The notes: generated by a model not told the origin, from the sequence alone. A DNA stretch of 64,000 nucleotides from Microbacterium sp. zg-Y1090 (GCF_030246945.1 NZ_CP126742.1:806001-870000), one strand, 5' to 3'. Shown: positions 16,052 through 25,769, counted from the first letter of the stretch. Made by a program: numbers and translations.

Positions 16052-16543
16052 ATGGTCCAGGTGCGCGTGGCCGGCGTCGCTCTCGATCCCGAGGGACAGC
16101 GGGTCGTGCTGCTCAAGCCCATCGACGCACTTCCGGGCGAAGGTGCGATCCTGCCGATCTGGATCGGGGCGCAGGAGGCGACGTCGATACTCATCGCGGT
16201 CGAGGGGGCCGTCACTCCGCGTCCGCTCGCGCACGACCTGATGCGCTCGATGATCGCGGCGCTCGACGCCGAGGTCGACCGGGTGGAGGTCGCCCGCATC
16301 GACGACGGCACGTTCTACGCCGAGGTCACCCTGTCGTCGACGCGGGGGACGCAGGTCGTCGACGCCCGCCCGTCGGATGCCATCGCGCTGGCGTCGCGCA
16401 CGTCGGCGCCGGTGTTCGTCGCCGATGACGTGCTGCTCGAAGCGGGGATTCCCGACGTGCTGGCGACCGCAGACGCGGAGGAGAACATCGAGGAGTTCAA
16501 GCACTTCATCGACGATGTCGAGCCGGAGGACTTCCGGGAGTGA
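16052..16543 (+). CDS. Bifunctional nuclease (BFN/DUF151) family protein
   Basis: A 163-residue BFN-domain protein. Core signature: VLLKPIDALPGEGAILPIWI, followed by GAQEATSILIAVEG, PLAHDLMRSMIAAL and VDARPSDAIALASRT. Plant homologues have DNase/RNase activity; bacterial members are conserved in actinobacteria but their role is unclear. The acidic C-terminal tail (ADAEENIEEFKHFIDDVEPED) is typical. GGGAGGAGGG is a very strong ribosome-binding site before the ATG, and a TACGAT -10 element lies at 16000-16005, so this gene has a true leader, unlike many neighbours. Confidence 0.92.
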   Translation: MVQVRVAGVALDPEGQRVVLLKPIDALPGEGAILPIWIGAQEATSILIAVEGAVTPRPLAHDLMRSMIAALDAEVDRVEVARIDDGTFYAEVTLSSTRGTQVVDARPSDAIALASRTSAPVFVADDVLLEAGIPDVLATADAEENIEEFKHFIDDVEPEDFRE

Positions 16544-16560
16544 GCAGAGGGCGCCCCCGG

Positions 16561-17223
16561 TCACGGCTGCTGACGGGCAGCCGCTTCCAGCAGCTGCCGC
16601 AATCCCGCCTCGGGGAGTGCGGACCCGAAGGCGGGCGAGCCTGGCTCGATCAGCCGCCCCGCCGCCAGGGGGCCGATGACGACGGGTGCGAAGCCCAGAC
16701 GTCGCACCAGCGCGGCCACGGCATCCGTCGCCGGCCCGTCGTCGCCGGCGATCGCGATCGCCGTGCGATGCGGGTCGTCTTCGGGCAGCCGGCGCGGGGC
16801 GAGGTCGCGGTAGGCGATGTGGTTGAAGGCCTTCACCACGCGAGAGTCCGCCAGCACGGACTGCACCATCTCGCTGGTGGAGCGTGCGGGTTCGACCCAG
16901 TCGTCGCGATCGCCGTCGACCTCCCGCCAGTGGTTCATCGCGTCGATCACGGTCTTCCCCGCCAGCGCCGCCACCGGAAGGTCGTGGACGGCGCTCAGCG
17001 GGAGGGCGAGGATCACGAGGTCCGAGGTGGCGGCCACCTCGTCCGCCCAGCCCAGCTGCACGGCCGGCAGCAGCGCGTCGCGCATCATCCGCAGCCGCAC
17101 GGGCTGCGCCGAACCCGCCGCCTTCACCGTCAGCCCGGCCCGATCGGCGAGACCGGCGAGGGTGCGGCCGAGCTTGCCGAAACCCAGGATCCCGAGCGTC
17201 GGGGGCGAGGTGTCGGAGATCAT
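16561..17223 (-). CDS. NAD(P)-binding oxidoreductase, F420-reductase-like
   Basis: A 220-residue Rossmann-fold protein of the NADPH:F420 oxidoreductase/NAD(P)-binding F420_oxidored group. The N-terminus TLGILGFGKLGRTLAGLADR carries the GxGxxG dinucleotide motif. SDLVILALPLSAVHDLPV, GKTVIDAMNHW and VKAFNHIAYRDLAP match the family order. It would reduce NADP+ or a cofactor F420-like acceptor; F420 use is not proven by the sequence. Its stop lies 17 bp from the BFN stop (convergent). tRNA-Ser lies just upstream on the same strand. Confidence 0.85.
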   Translation of the reverse strand: MISDTSPPTLGILGFGKLGRTLAGLADRAGLTVKAAGSAQPVRLRMMRDALLPAVQLGWADEVAATSDLVILALPLSAVHDLPVAALAGKTVIDAMNHWREVDGDRDDWVEPARSTSEMVQSVLADSRVVKAFNHIAYRDLAPRRLPEDDPHRTAIAIAGDDGPATDAVAALVRRLGFAPVVIGPLAAGRLIEPGSPAFGSALPEAGLRQLLEAAARQQP

Positions 17224-17301
17224 CGGTCCATCCTCGCGCGCATACGGGCAGTCGGGGGGATGCCGCAGCCGGGGAGCGCCCGGCGCGGGGGGATGAAGAA
17301 G

Positions 17302-17389
17302 TGGCGGAGGATAGGGGATTCGAACCCCTGAGAGCTTTCACTCAACACGCTTTCCAAGCGTGCGCCATAGGCCACTAGGCGAATCCTCC
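17302..17389 (-). tRNA. tRNA-Ser (anticodon GGA)
   Basis: On the minus strand a complete class II tRNA: acceptor GGAGGAT paired with ATCCTCC, discriminator G and an encoded CCA (17302-17304). The D-arm includes GCCTAGTGGCCTATGGC, the anticodon loop is TTGGAAA (GGA, reads UCC/UCU), a long variable arm starts at GTTGAGTGAAAGCTCTC, and the T-arm is GGGGTTCGAATCCCC. Length 88 nt including CCA. The long variable arm confirms serine identity. Confidence 0.96.
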
Positions 17390-17489
17390 ATGGCCCCGGA
17401 GGGCCGCGGGACAGTCTACCGGGTGCGAGGGGGTGCTGTTGTCGCAGGCCAGCGGGGGCGGCGCGGGCGGGGCGTCCGCAGCGCCGCGG

Positions 17490-19820
17490 TCAGGTTGTCA
17501 CGCGGTCTGTGGCGTACGTGCTGCCGGGTCGCACGATGAGCGAGCGCGGCGCGACCACGGCCAGCGCCCGCCGCCGGCGCGCGGCCGAACGCGCCAGCGC
17601 AGAGTGGACGGATGCCGCGGCCGCCGCAAGCCCGCGGCCATCGGCACCGCCCGCCGCGTCGCCCCGCCCACCGCTCACGACGGCGGAGGCGGCCGGCGCG
17701 TACGCCTGACGTTCGATCGCCGCCACGAGCACGTCCATCGCGTCTTCCGGCGCGTCGTGCTCGGCGACGAGACGGGCGCCGAAAGCGCGCGGGGACTCCG
17801 ACGCGGGCACCGCGATCCCGAGGTCCACCGCGGCTTCCCGCACGCTCAGCCAGGCGGCCGCGGCATCCCCGCCCGCCGCTGCGGCGAGGCGGCGGCGGCG
17901 CCTGACCTCACGGGCGACCGCCGGGATGGACAGCAGCACGAGCAGCCCGAGCAGCGTCAGCACCACGATCAGCGAGAGGCCCTGCGGGGTCGCCGCGCCG
18001 GAGGCGCCCGGATCGGCGGCGTCGGGCGCAAGGTCGGGATTGATCGGCTCGACAGGGCGGGCCGGCGCGGCAGTCGGTTCCAGCCCTTCGGTGATGTCCT
18101 CGCCGCCGTCCTCGGGTGTCCCCACCCGCTCGGGCAGGAAGGACGTGGGCGTGCCCAGGCTCTTGGTCGGCTCGAACGGCACCCAGCCGATGCCGTCGAA
18201 GTGGACTTCCGGCCACGCGTGCAACTGGTCGCTGTTGACCTGATACTCCGTCTGGCCTTCGACGATCCTGCCGTTGCCGGTGCCGGGGAGGTAGCCGACG
18301 ACGATGCGCGACGGCATGCCCAGGGTGCGGGCCATGACCGCGAACGCCGACGCGAAATGCACGCAGTACCCGCCGCGTTCGGCCAGGAACCCCTCGATCG
18401 CGTCGATGCCCGACCCGTCGAAGCCGTACCTCACCGGTGCGCGCAGCGAGTAGGTGAAGTCCGGTCCCCGGAACCAGCTCTGCAGCGCGATCAGCCGGTC
18501 GTAGTCGTTCTCGGCGCCTGCGGTGACCTCCTGGGCGGTGCGGGTGATGACGTCCAGCGGCTGGTCGTCGGGGAGGACGGACGTCGCATCGCGCAGCGCG
18601 GTGCCGCCCGCCTCGGTCGCGCGGATCTGCTCCCTCGTCGGGCGGGGCAGGTGGGTCACCACCTCGTAGGACTGACCCTGCGAGCTGGTCGTCTGGCTGA
18701 CCACGGTGCGGTTGTACGGCATCCACTGCCACTCGCCTTCCAGCCCGGCCACCTCCACAGCCGGGAACGAGACCGGCAGCCAGGCCGACGCGAGGTTCGT
18801 GACCTCGATCGTCGTACGGTAGGCGGTCACCCGCAGCGCGGGATCCACCTCGATCTCATCGATCTCGGTGCCGTCCTCGAAGGGCAGTGCGCCGATGCGG
18901 TCGGGCTGCCACTGCTCGCCGTCGAAACTCGACAGCGTCGTCACGCGCAGATACGGCGGGACCGGTGCGTTGGTGCGCACGTTGAGGACGGGCTCGCTCG
19001 CCGGCTGCCGCAGGTCCGATCCCAGGTTGAGCGACGGGTCGATGGTGTTCGCCGGTCCGATGCCGGCGGCGGTGGATCGGGGGGCGGGCGTCGGCAGCAG
19101 CGGGGTGACCGTCAGCGCGACGACCACCGCGATGGCCCCGATCCCCAGCGCCGTCGCGCCCACGCCCGCCGGCTGCGGGGGCGTCTGCATCCTGCCCGGT
19201 GCCGCCCGGGCCGCCGGCACCTCGCGGGTGCGGGTCTCAGCGCGCAGCAGGAAGAGCAGCGTCACCGCCAGCAGCGCGAACGCCGCCAGGTCCACGCCCC
19301 GGGGAACGGCGATCGCCGGCACCAGCCACACCGCCACCACCCCGACGGCGGCCAGCAGCGGAAGCCGCGCCGTGACCACGACATGGTCGAGCACGACCGT
19401 GAGCAGCCCCGCTGCGGCGATCAGCAGGAAGGTCAGCGCCCGCCCGGCATCCAGCGGGGCGGCGCCGACGAAGATCTCGTTCATGCCCGCCGAGACGACC
19501 ACCGGAACCTCTCGCACGGTCTCCGGGGTGGGGATGACCCCCAGCAGGGCGGTGTCGCTGAAGAACACCGCTGTCAGCGCGAGCGCCCAGAGCCCCGCCT
19601 GCAGGCCGGTGACCGCCACCGCCGGCACGCGTCGCGTGCGGGCGAGGTAGCCGGCGGCGAGCAGCGCCGTCGCCAGCAGCACGGCCCCCAGCAGCCAAGG
19701 GCCGGGCTCGATCACCCGCACGAGCGGCGCGATGGCCGCCACCACCACTCCCAGAACCGCGACCGTGAGCCGCAGGTCGGCGCGGCGATGCACGCGGCGG
19801 GTGACGTCAGGAGAGGACAC
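17490..19820 (-). CDS. Membrane transglutaminase-like protein (TgpA family)
   Basis: A 776-residue membrane protein: several N-terminal transmembrane helices (TgpA-type), a large extracytoplasmic region, a transglutaminase-like core and a final transmembrane helix with a cytoplasmic tail. Catalytic triad candidates are visible in order: Cys in ERGGYCVHFASAFAVMARTL, His in NSDQLHAWPEVHFDG, Asp in HFDGIGWVPFEPTKS. By family it acts as an amidase or protease on peptides at the cell surface; the substrate is unknown. GTG 19820 overlaps the DUF58 stop by 14 bp. The MoxR-DUF58-TGase order is a conserved operon type in actinobacteria, and MoxR ATPases are thought to assist such partners. Confidence 0.92.
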   Translation of the reverse strand: MSSPDVTRRVHRRADLRLTVAVLGVVVAAIAPLVRVIEPGPWLLGAVLLATALLAAGYLARTRRVPAVAVTGLQAGLWALALTAVFFSDTALLGVIPTPETVREVPVVVSAGMNEIFVGAAPLDAGRALTFLLIAAAGLLTVVLDHVVVTARLPLLAAVGVVAVWLVPAIAVPRGVDLAAFALLAVTLLFLLRAETRTREVPAARAAPGRMQTPPQPAGVGATALGIGAIAVVVALTVTPLLPTPAPRSTAAGIGPANTIDPSLNLGSDLRQPASEPVLNVRTNAPVPPYLRVTTLSSFDGEQWQPDRIGALPFEDGTEIDEIEVDPALRVTAYRTTIEVTNLASAWLPVSFPAVEVAGLEGEWQWMPYNRTVVSQTTSSQGQSYEVVTHLPRPTREQIRATEAGGTALRDATSVLPDDQPLDVITRTAQEVTAGAENDYDRLIALQSWFRGPDFTYSLRAPVRYGFDGSGIDAIEGFLAERGGYCVHFASAFAVMARTLGMPSRIVVGYLPGTGNGRIVEGQTEYQVNSDQLHAWPEVHFDGIGWVPFEPTKSLGTPTSFLPERVGTPEDGGEDITEGLEPTAAPARPVEPINPDLAPDAADPGASGAATPQGLSLIVVLTLLGLLVLLSIPAVAREVRRRRRLAAAAGGDAAAAWLSVREAAVDLGIAVPASESPRAFGARLVAEHDAPEDAMDVLVAAIERQAYAPAASAVVSGGRGDAAGGADGRGLAAAAASVHSALARSAARRRRALAVVAPRSLIVRPGSTYATDRVTT

Positions 19821-21123
19821 GGCCCACCCCCCGGTCCACGGCGTCCTGCCAGGCGGCCGCGAGGTCGTCGTCCGGGCCGATGGCGGCGGGATGCCAGCCG
19901 TGCTCCGCCGCGTGCGCGAGCGCCTCTCCCACGGGAGCGACCGACAGCAGCACCGGCAGGGAGGAGTGGTGGGCGACGGGGGCGAGCGTCGCCGCATCCG
20001 CCGCGTCGAAGCGCCCGACGATGACCACCAGCGGGCCGCCGATCGCGCCGACGAACCGGGAGACCAGGTCGCCGAGATGGTCGTCGCGGCGGGTGATGAG
20101 CGTGGCGAACCCGGTGCCGAGGGTCTCGACGGCGGTGAGGTCGCCGCCCTCGATCGGGTCGGCGAGCGGGTGACCGTCGGCATCGGTCACAGAGACGGTG
20201 TACCCCTCGCGCACCAGGCGCGACACCACCGAGACGCAGGCGCTGAGGGCGCGCTCGAATCCCGGATCCAGTCCCGCACCCCGCATCGCGTCGGTGCTGA
20301 ATCGCCCGGTCGACAGATCGAGCACGACGGTCGCGGCGGGCGTCGACTCCTGCTCCTCCTGGCGCACCATCAGCTCGTCGCGGTGCGCGCTGGCACGCCA
20401 GTGGATGCGGCGCATCGAGTCGCCGGCGACGTAGACGCGGGGGATGAGGTTGTCGGCGCCCTGACCGAGCTCGTTCGACGCCGTGTGCCGAGTGCCGCCC
20501 GCCTCGCCGGGCAGGTCCGAAAGGGCAGGGAGATCGACGACCTCGGGAGCGACCACGACCTGGGTGACCAGCGGCAGCGTGTGGCTGCGCAGCACCAGGC
20601 CGAACGGGTCGGTCGACGACACCGCGAGGGGGCCGAGGGTGTGCACGCCTCGCCGCGTCCCCTCGATGCGGTAGTCCACGTCCACGGTGTGCGGCTCGCC
20701 GCGCAGGCTCGATCCGAGTGCCGGGAACACCCCGCGCGCCCCGCCGGCGACGACCGTCGTCCCGCCGCGTCCGCCGGCATCCGGTGCGGCGTCCCCGGCG
20801 GGCGGGCGCACCCACCCGAGCCCGGGAGAGAGCGTGTCGTGCCACGTGCCCGGACTCGACGCCATCGCCGAGCGCAGCGACACCCGCGCCGTCACGCGGG
20901 CCTGCCCGCCGACGGTGAGCACCTCGGGCGTCACGGTCCGCGTCATTCCATCCGCCCGGCGTACCGCATACAGACTCAGCAGGGCCGCCGCCACGACGGC
21001 CAGCAGCAGCACCGCGACGTACAGCAGCTCGGGCACCCCCTGGTCGGAGGCGAGGAGCAGGCATCCCAGCCCCAGCAGCACGGCACCGGTGCCCCGGATC
21101 GTCAACGGCCACGGGCGCTGCAT
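19807..21123 (-). CDS. DUF58 domain protein with VWA-like fold
   Basis: A 438-residue protein with two N-terminal transmembrane helices (LTIRGTGAVLLGLGCLLLAS and YVAVLLLAVVAAALLSLYAV) and a C-terminal DUF58 domain. The DUF58 signature is visible around GADNLIPRVYVAGDSMRRIH followed by WRASAHRDELMVRQEEQE. The family is related to von Willebrand A domains and normally partners a MoxR AAA+ ATPase. It probably forms a membrane complex with the MoxR protein encoded upstream (7-bp gap) and the transglutaminase downstream (14-bp overlap). The function is inferred from operon conservation. Confidence 0.9.
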   Translation of the reverse strand: MQRPWPLTIRGTGAVLLGLGCLLLASDQGVPELLYVAVLLLAVVAAALLSLYAVRRADGMTRTVTPEVLTVGGQARVTARVSLRSAMASSPGTWHDTLSPGLGWVRPPAGDAAPDAGGRGGTTVVAGGARGVFPALGSSLRGEPHTVDVDYRIEGTRRGVHTLGPLAVSSTDPFGLVLRSHTLPLVTQVVVAPEVVDLPALSDLPGEAGGTRHTASNELGQGADNLIPRVYVAGDSMRRIHWRASAHRDELMVRQEEQESTPAATVVLDLSTGRFSTDAMRGAGLDPGFERALSACVSVVSRLVREGYTVSVTDADGHPLADPIEGGDLTAVETLGTGFATLITRRDDHLGDLVSRFVGAIGGPLVVIVGRFDAADAATLAPVAHHSSLPVLLSVAPVGEALAHAAEHGWHPAAIGPDDDLAAAWQDAVDRGVGRVLS

Positions 21124-21130
21124 GATCGCC

Positions 21131-22123
21131 TCAGGCGCGGGCGGTCAGCGGCACGCGCACGGATGCCGCGATCTGAGCCAGCGCGGCCACCACGGCGTCG
21201 CCGGTCGAGCGGGCCCGTGCTGTGCCGGCGTTGCGGCTCGGGATCAGCCGGTGGGCGAACACCGGCTCGAGCAGCGCGGCGATGTCGTCGGGGATGACGA
21301 AGTCGCGCCCGTCCAGCGCTGCGCGCACCTTCGCCGCACGCACCAGCTGCAGCGTTGCGCGTGGGCTGGCGCCCAGGCGCAGATCGGCGTGGACGCGGGT
21401 CGCCTGCGCGAGGGCGACGGCGTACTCCTCGACCGCGGGGGACAGATGCACCGAGCGCGCCCAGCCGATGAGCCTGCGCACCCCGTCCGCGTCGACGACG
21501 GGCGAAATGGCCGACAGGGGATTGGTCGCGTCGCGCTGGCGCAGCATCAGCCGCTCGCTGGCGGCGTCGGGGTACCCCATGGAGATGCGCATCATGAAGC
21601 GGTCCCGCTGCGCTTCCGGGAGCGCGTAAGTGCCCTCCATCTCCAACGGGTTCTGCGTCGCCACGACCAGGAACGGCTCGGGCAGCGCGTGCGACTCGCC
21701 GTCGACGGTGACCTGGTGCTCCTCCATCGCCTCCAGCAGCGCCGACTGCGTCTTGGGGGAGGAGCGGTTGATCTCGTCGGCGATGACGATGTGCGCGAAG
21801 ATCGCGCCCCGCTTGAACTCGAACTCGCGGTCGACCGGGTTGAACACCGACACGCCCGTGACGTCGCCGGGCAGCAGATCGGGCGTGAACTGGATGCGGC
21901 GCACGGTGGCGTGCACGGATGCCGCGAGCGCGCGGGCCAGCATGGTCTTGCCGACGCCCGGCACGTCCTCGATGAGGAGATGCCCCTCGGCCAGCAGGCA
22001 GGTGAGCGCGGAGCGCACCGCTTCGGGCTTTCCATCGATGACGCGGGTGACCGAATCGATGATCTCACCGGTCCTGCGGGCGAACTCCTCCGCGGTGACG
22101 GGTTCCCCGGACTGCTCGCTCAT
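21131..22123 (-). CDS. MoxR-family AAA+ ATPase
   Basis: A 330-residue MoxR/AAA_3 ATPase. Walker A GVGKTMLARALAASVHA, Walker B VIADEINRSSPKTQSALLEA, sensor-1 VVATQNPLEMEGTYALPEAQ, and the C-terminal lid with RRLIGWARSVHLSPAVEEYA. MoxR proteins act as chaperone-like ATPases that mature or remodel partner proteins, usually with VWA or DUF58 partners as here. It heads the leftward three-gene operon. On the minus strand TACGAT (22182-22177) is a plausible -10, about 53 nt before the ATG, so this mRNA has a leader. Confidence 0.94.
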   Translation of the reverse strand: MSEQSGEPVTAEEFARRTGEIIDSVTRVIDGKPEAVRSALTCLLAEGHLLIEDVPGVGKTMLARALAASVHATVRRIQFTPDLLPGDVTGVSVFNPVDREFEFKRGAIFAHIVIADEINRSSPKTQSALLEAMEEHQVTVDGESHALPEPFLVVATQNPLEMEGTYALPEAQRDRFMMRISMGYPDAASERLMLRQRDATNPLSAISPVVDADGVRRLIGWARSVHLSPAVEEYAVALAQATRVHADLRLGASPRATLQLVRAAKVRAALDGRDFVIPDDIAALLEPVFAHRLIPSRNAGTARARSTGDAVVAALAQIAASVRVPLTARA

Positions 22124-22228
22124 GCGTTCCCCTCGACCGCTGGCAGAAGCGCGCAGCGTCGTCGCCGCGCCCGTCGATCGTAACCCGCGCGAACGAGGGG
22201 CGGGTCGAGTCGGGCTACACTGGTGTCA

Positions 22229-22314
22229 GCTCTCCGCGAGGCGGCATCCAGGCCAACTCCCCCAGGACGGAAACGTAGCAAGGGTAACCAGGCTCTGCCG
22301 GGTTCGCGGAGAGT
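22229..22314 (+). ncRNA. ffs: Signal recognition particle RNA (small bacterial type)
   Basis: About 86 nt that fold into one hairpin. Terminal stem CTCTCCGCGA (22230-22239) pairs with TCGCGGAGAG (22304-22313). The apical conserved element is CAGGACGGAAACGTAGCAAG, with GGAAACG and AGCAAGG, the Ffh-binding internal loop pattern of actinobacterial SRP RNA. A -10 TACACT at 22216-22221 puts transcription start near 22228. CTTACTTTTT directly follows the stem and serves as the terminator. It lies between the divergent moxR and pta genes. Confidence 0.93.
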
Positions 22315-22404
22315 CTTACTTTTTCCGCCGGGCGATGCGGCCACGGCGATTAGTCACGGACCGGCGGTCTGTCGGGCATCCCAGCCCCCGCCTAGGCTGA
22401 GCGG

Positions 22405-24537
22405 GTGGCTCAGAGCATCTACATCACCTCGGTCGAAGGTCATTCCGGCAAGTCCACGATCGCGCTCGGCGTGCTCGACGCGCTGAGTCGAGCGACGCCG
22501 CGGGTGGGGGTGTTCCGCACCATCGCCCGCTCCACCGCGGAGCGCGACTACGTGCTCGAGATGCTGCTGGACCACGACGGCGTCGACCTCGCCTACGAGG
22601 AGTGCGTCGGTGTCACCTACGACGACGTGCGCGCCGACCCCGAGGCATCCCTCGCCCGCATCGTGGAGCGCTACAAGGCGGTCGAGCGTCAGTGCGACGC
22701 GGTCGTCGTCGTCGGCAGCGACTTCACCGATGTGGGAAGCCCCGCCGAACTGGCCTACAACGCCCGCATCGCGGCCAACCTCGGCACACCGGTGCTGCTG
22801 GTCGTCGGCGGCCGTGCGATGCAGGGGCAGAGCGAGCAGTTGGGCACCGCCCCGGCACGCACGGCCGAGCAGATGGGCCAGATCGCGGCGCTCGCCGTGC
22901 CCGAGCTGATCTCCGGTCGCGCCGACCTGTTCGCCGTCGTCGCCAACCGCGCCGACCCCGAGCGTCTCGACGAGATCGTCGAGGCCGTCTCGGCTGCCGT
23001 GGCGGCGGTGCTGCCGGGGCGCGACATCCCCGTGCGGGCCCTGCCGGAGGACCGCTACCTCGTCGCCCCGTCGGTGCGCGGCATCCTGCGCGCTGTGGAA
23101 GGCACCCTGGTCAAGGGCGACCCGGAACTGATGACCCGCGAGGTGCTGAGCATCGTCGTCGCCGGCATGTCGATGGTCAATGTGCTGCCGCGGCTGACCG
23201 AATCCGCCGTCGTGGTGATCCCGGCCGATCGCACCGAGGTGCTGCTGGCGACCCTGCTCGCCCACGCGTCGGGCACGTTCCCGTCACTGGCCGCGGTGGT
23301 GCTCAACGGCCCGTTCCCGCTGCCCGACACGATCGACAGCCTCATCGACGGCCTCGGCTCGACGCTGCCGATCATCGCGACCGACCTCGGCACCTACGAC
23401 ACCGCGGTGCGGGTCATGACCGCGCGCGGGCGCCTGGCCGCCGACTCGCAGCGCCGGTACGACACGGCGCTGGCGCTGTTCGAGAAGCACGTCGACACCG
23501 AGGCGCTCACCCAGGCGCTGGGCGTCGCCCACACGACGGTGGTGACACCGCTCATGTTCGAGTACGCACTGATGGAGCGGGCCCGCAACGACCGCCGCCG
23601 CATCGTGCTGCCCGAGGGTGACGACGACCGCGTGCTGCGCGCCGCCGCCACGGTGCTCGCCCGCGGCATCGCCGACGTCACGATCCTCGGCGAGGAGATC
23701 GAGGTGCGCAGTCGCGCGCTGGAGCTGGGCATCGACCTGTCCGGGGCGCAGGTCATCAGCCCCTTCGACGCCGTGCTGGTGGACAGGTTCGCCCAGGAGT
23801 ACACCCGCCTGCGCTCCCACAAGGGCATGACGCTGGAGCGCGCAGCCGACACGGTCACCGACGCGTCCTACTTCGGCACGCTCATGGTGCACCTGGGGCT
23901 GGCGGACGGCATGGTGTCGGGTGCGATGCACACGACCGCGCACACGATCCGTCCCGCCTTCGAGATCATCAAGACCCGTCCCGGGGTCTCCGTCGTGTCG
24001 AGCGTGTTCCTGATGGCGCTCGCCGACCGGGTGCTCGTCTACGGCGACTGCGCCGTCATCCCCGACCCCACCAGCGAGCAGCTCGCCGACATCGCGGTGT
24101 CGTCGGCAGCGACGGCGGCTCAGTTCGGCATCGAGCCGCGCGTGGCGATGCTGTCGTACTCGACGGGGGAGTCGGGCAAGGGCGCCGACGTCGAGAAGGT
24201 GCGCGCGGCCACGGCGCTCGTGCGCGAGCGCTCGCCGCAGCTGCCCGTGGAGGGGCCCATCCAGTACGACGCGGCCGCCGACGCCGCCGTGGCATCCCAG
24301 AAGATGCCGGGCTCCGACGTGGCCGGCCGGGCGACGGTGTTCGTCTTCCCCGACCTCAACACCGGCAACAACACATACAAGGCCGTGCAGCGCTCGGCCG
24401 GCGCCGTGGCCATCGGCCCGGTGCTGCAGGGACTGAACAAGCCGATCAACGACCTCTCGCGCGGCGCGCTGGTGGACGACATCGTCAACACGATCGCCAT
24501 CACGGCGATCCAGGCACAGGGTGAGGTGGGCGCATGA
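22405..24537 (+). CDS. pta: Phosphate acetyltransferase
   Basis: Cytoplasmic enzyme converting acetyl-CoA + Pi to acetyl phosphate + CoA. Long form, 710 aa: N-terminal BioD/CobQ-like P-loop domain (SVEGHSGKSTIALG), central DRTGG domain, C-terminal PTA_PTB catalytic domain (FEYALMERARNDRRRIVLPE, RPAFEIIKTRPGVSVVSSVF, FPDLNTGNNTYKAVQRSAGA). The GTG start lies 6 nt after TAGGCT (22393-22398), a clean leaderless arrangement. ackA overlaps by 4 bp (ATGA), so the two are co-translated and together make ATP and acetate from acetyl-CoA, or run in reverse for acetate assimilation. Confidence 0.97.
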   Translation: MAQSIYITSVEGHSGKSTIALGVLDALSRATPRVGVFRTIARSTAERDYVLEMLLDHDGVDLAYEECVGVTYDDVRADPEASLARIVERYKAVERQCDAVVVVGSDFTDVGSPAELAYNARIAANLGTPVLLVVGGRAMQGQSEQLGTAPARTAEQMGQIAALAVPELISGRADLFAVVANRADPERLDEIVEAVSAAVAAVLPGRDIPVRALPEDRYLVAPSVRGILRAVEGTLVKGDPELMTREVLSIVVAGMSMVNVLPRLTESAVVVIPADRTEVLLATLLAHASGTFPSLAAVVLNGPFPLPDTIDSLIDGLGSTLPIIATDLGTYDTAVRVMTARGRLAADSQRRYDTALALFEKHVDTEALTQALGVAHTTVVTPLMFEYALMERARNDRRRIVLPEGDDDRVLRAAATVLARGIADVTILGEEIEVRSRALELGIDLSGAQVISPFDAVLVDRFAQEYTRLRSHKGMTLERAADTVTDASYFGTLMVHLGLADGMVSGAMHTTAHTIRPAFEIIKTRPGVSVVSSVFLMALADRVLVYGDCAVIPDPTSEQLADIAVSSAATAAQFGIEPRVAMLSYSTGESGKGADVEKVRAATALVRERSPQLPVEGPIQYDAAADAAVASQKMPGSDVAGRATVFVFPDLNTGNNTYKAVQRSAGAVAIGPVLQGLNKPINDLSRGALVDDIVNTIAITAIQAQGEVGA

Positions 24538-25769
24538 GCGTCGTACTGGTCGTCAACAGCGGATCGTCGTCGTTCAAGTACCAGCTGGTCGAACCCGAGG
24601 ACGGCCACGTCCTGGCCTCGGGTGTCGTCGAGCGCATCGGCCAGGCCATGGGCGCCACCAAGCACACAGTGAACTTCCCGTCGTCGTCGGCGGGCGGGGA
24701 GGCGGTGACCGCGACGGATGCCACCTATCGCCGGGAGCTCCCCATCCCCGACCACACCGCCGGGTTCGCCGTCATGCTCGAGGCGTTTCGCGAGTGGGGG
24801 CCGTCGCTGGAGACGTCGCCGCCGGTGGCGGTGGGTCACCGGGTGGTCCATGGCGGGGCGCGCTTCTTCGAGCCGACCCTCATCACCTCGCTGGTGGAGA
24901 TCAACATCGACGACCTGTCGGTGCTCGCGCCGCTGCACAACCCCGGCGCGCTCCAGGGCATCCGGGCGGCGAAGTCGGCCTTCCCCGACCTCGCCCACGT
25001 CGCGGTGTTCGACACCGCCTTCCACCAGACGCTGCCGCCGGCGGCGTACACCTACGCCATCGACCGGGACCTCGCCGCGGCTCACCGCATCCGCCGCTAC
25101 GGGTTCCACGGCACGTCGCACAAGTTCGTCAGCCGCGCGGCGGCGGAGTTCCTCGGCCGCCCGCTGGGCGAGCTGCGCCAGATCGTCTTCCACCTCGGCA
25201 ACGGCGCATCCGTCACCGCGGTCGACCGCGGCCGCTCGGTGGAGACATCGATGGGGCTCACCCCGCTCGAGGGCCTGGTCATGGGCACCCGCTCGGGCGA
25301 CCTCGACCCGGCCGTGCTGTTCCAGCTCGCCCGGCGCGCGTCGATGTCGATCGACGACCTTGACGACCTGCTGAACAAGCGCAGCGGCGTGCTCGGGCTC
25401 GCCGGCGTCGCCGACATGCGCGACCTCGAGGAGCGCGTGGACGCCGGCGACGAGGACGCCATCCTGGCGTTCGAGGTGTACCTGCACCGGCTGCGCGCGT
25501 ACGCGGGGGCGTACCTCGCTCAGCTCGGCGGCGTCGACGTGATCACGTTCACCGCCGGGGTGGGGGAGAACTCCCCGAGCGTGCGCGAGGGGGCGCTGGC
25601 CACCCTCGGATTCGCGGGTGTGAAGGTGGATCGCGAGCGCAACGAGACCCGCGCGCGCGGCATCCGCGTGATCTCCACCGACGACTCCCCGGTGACGGTG
25701 CTGGTGGTGCCCACGAACGAGGAACTGGAGATCGCGCGCCAGGCCCTCGACGTCGCATCGTCCCTCTGA
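24534..25769 (+). CDS. ackA: Acetate kinase
   Basis: Converts acetyl phosphate + ADP to acetate + ATP; 411 aa, of normal family length. Family signatures are visible: N-terminal VLVVNSGSSSFKYQL, VGHRVVHGGARF, RYGFHGTSHKFVS, LGNGASVTAVDRGRSVETSM and near the end TFTAGVGENS. The ATG overlaps the pta stop (ATGA). Together with pta and, 9 kb of genes further on, acs at 52.7-54.7 kb, this organism has both low- and high-affinity acetate routes. Confidence 0.97.
   Translation: MSVVLVVNSGSSSFKYQLVEPEDGHVLASGVVERIGQAMGATKHTVNFPSSSAGGEAVTATDATYRRELPIPDHTAGFAVMLEAFREWGPSLETSPPVAVGHRVVHGGARFFEPTLITSLVEINIDDLSVLAPLHNPGALQGIRAAKSAFPDLAHVAVFDTAFHQTLPPAAYTYAIDRDLAAAHRIRRYGFHGTSHKFVSRAAAEFLGRPLGELRQIVFHLGNGASVTAVDRGRSVETSMGLTPLEGLVMGTRSGDLDPAVLFQLARRASMSIDDLDDLLNKRSGVLGLAGVADMRDLEERVDAGDEDAILAFEVYLHRLRAYAGAYLAQLGGVDVITFTAGVGENSPSVREGALATLGFAGVKVDRERNETRARGIRVISTDDSPVTVLVVPTNEELEIARQALDVASSL

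Noticed and set aside
17433..20024. Long plus-strand open frame opposite the transglutaminase gene
   Set aside because: Low-complexity Arg/His-rich translation typical of a shadow; the opposite strand holds clear catalytic motifs and membrane helices.
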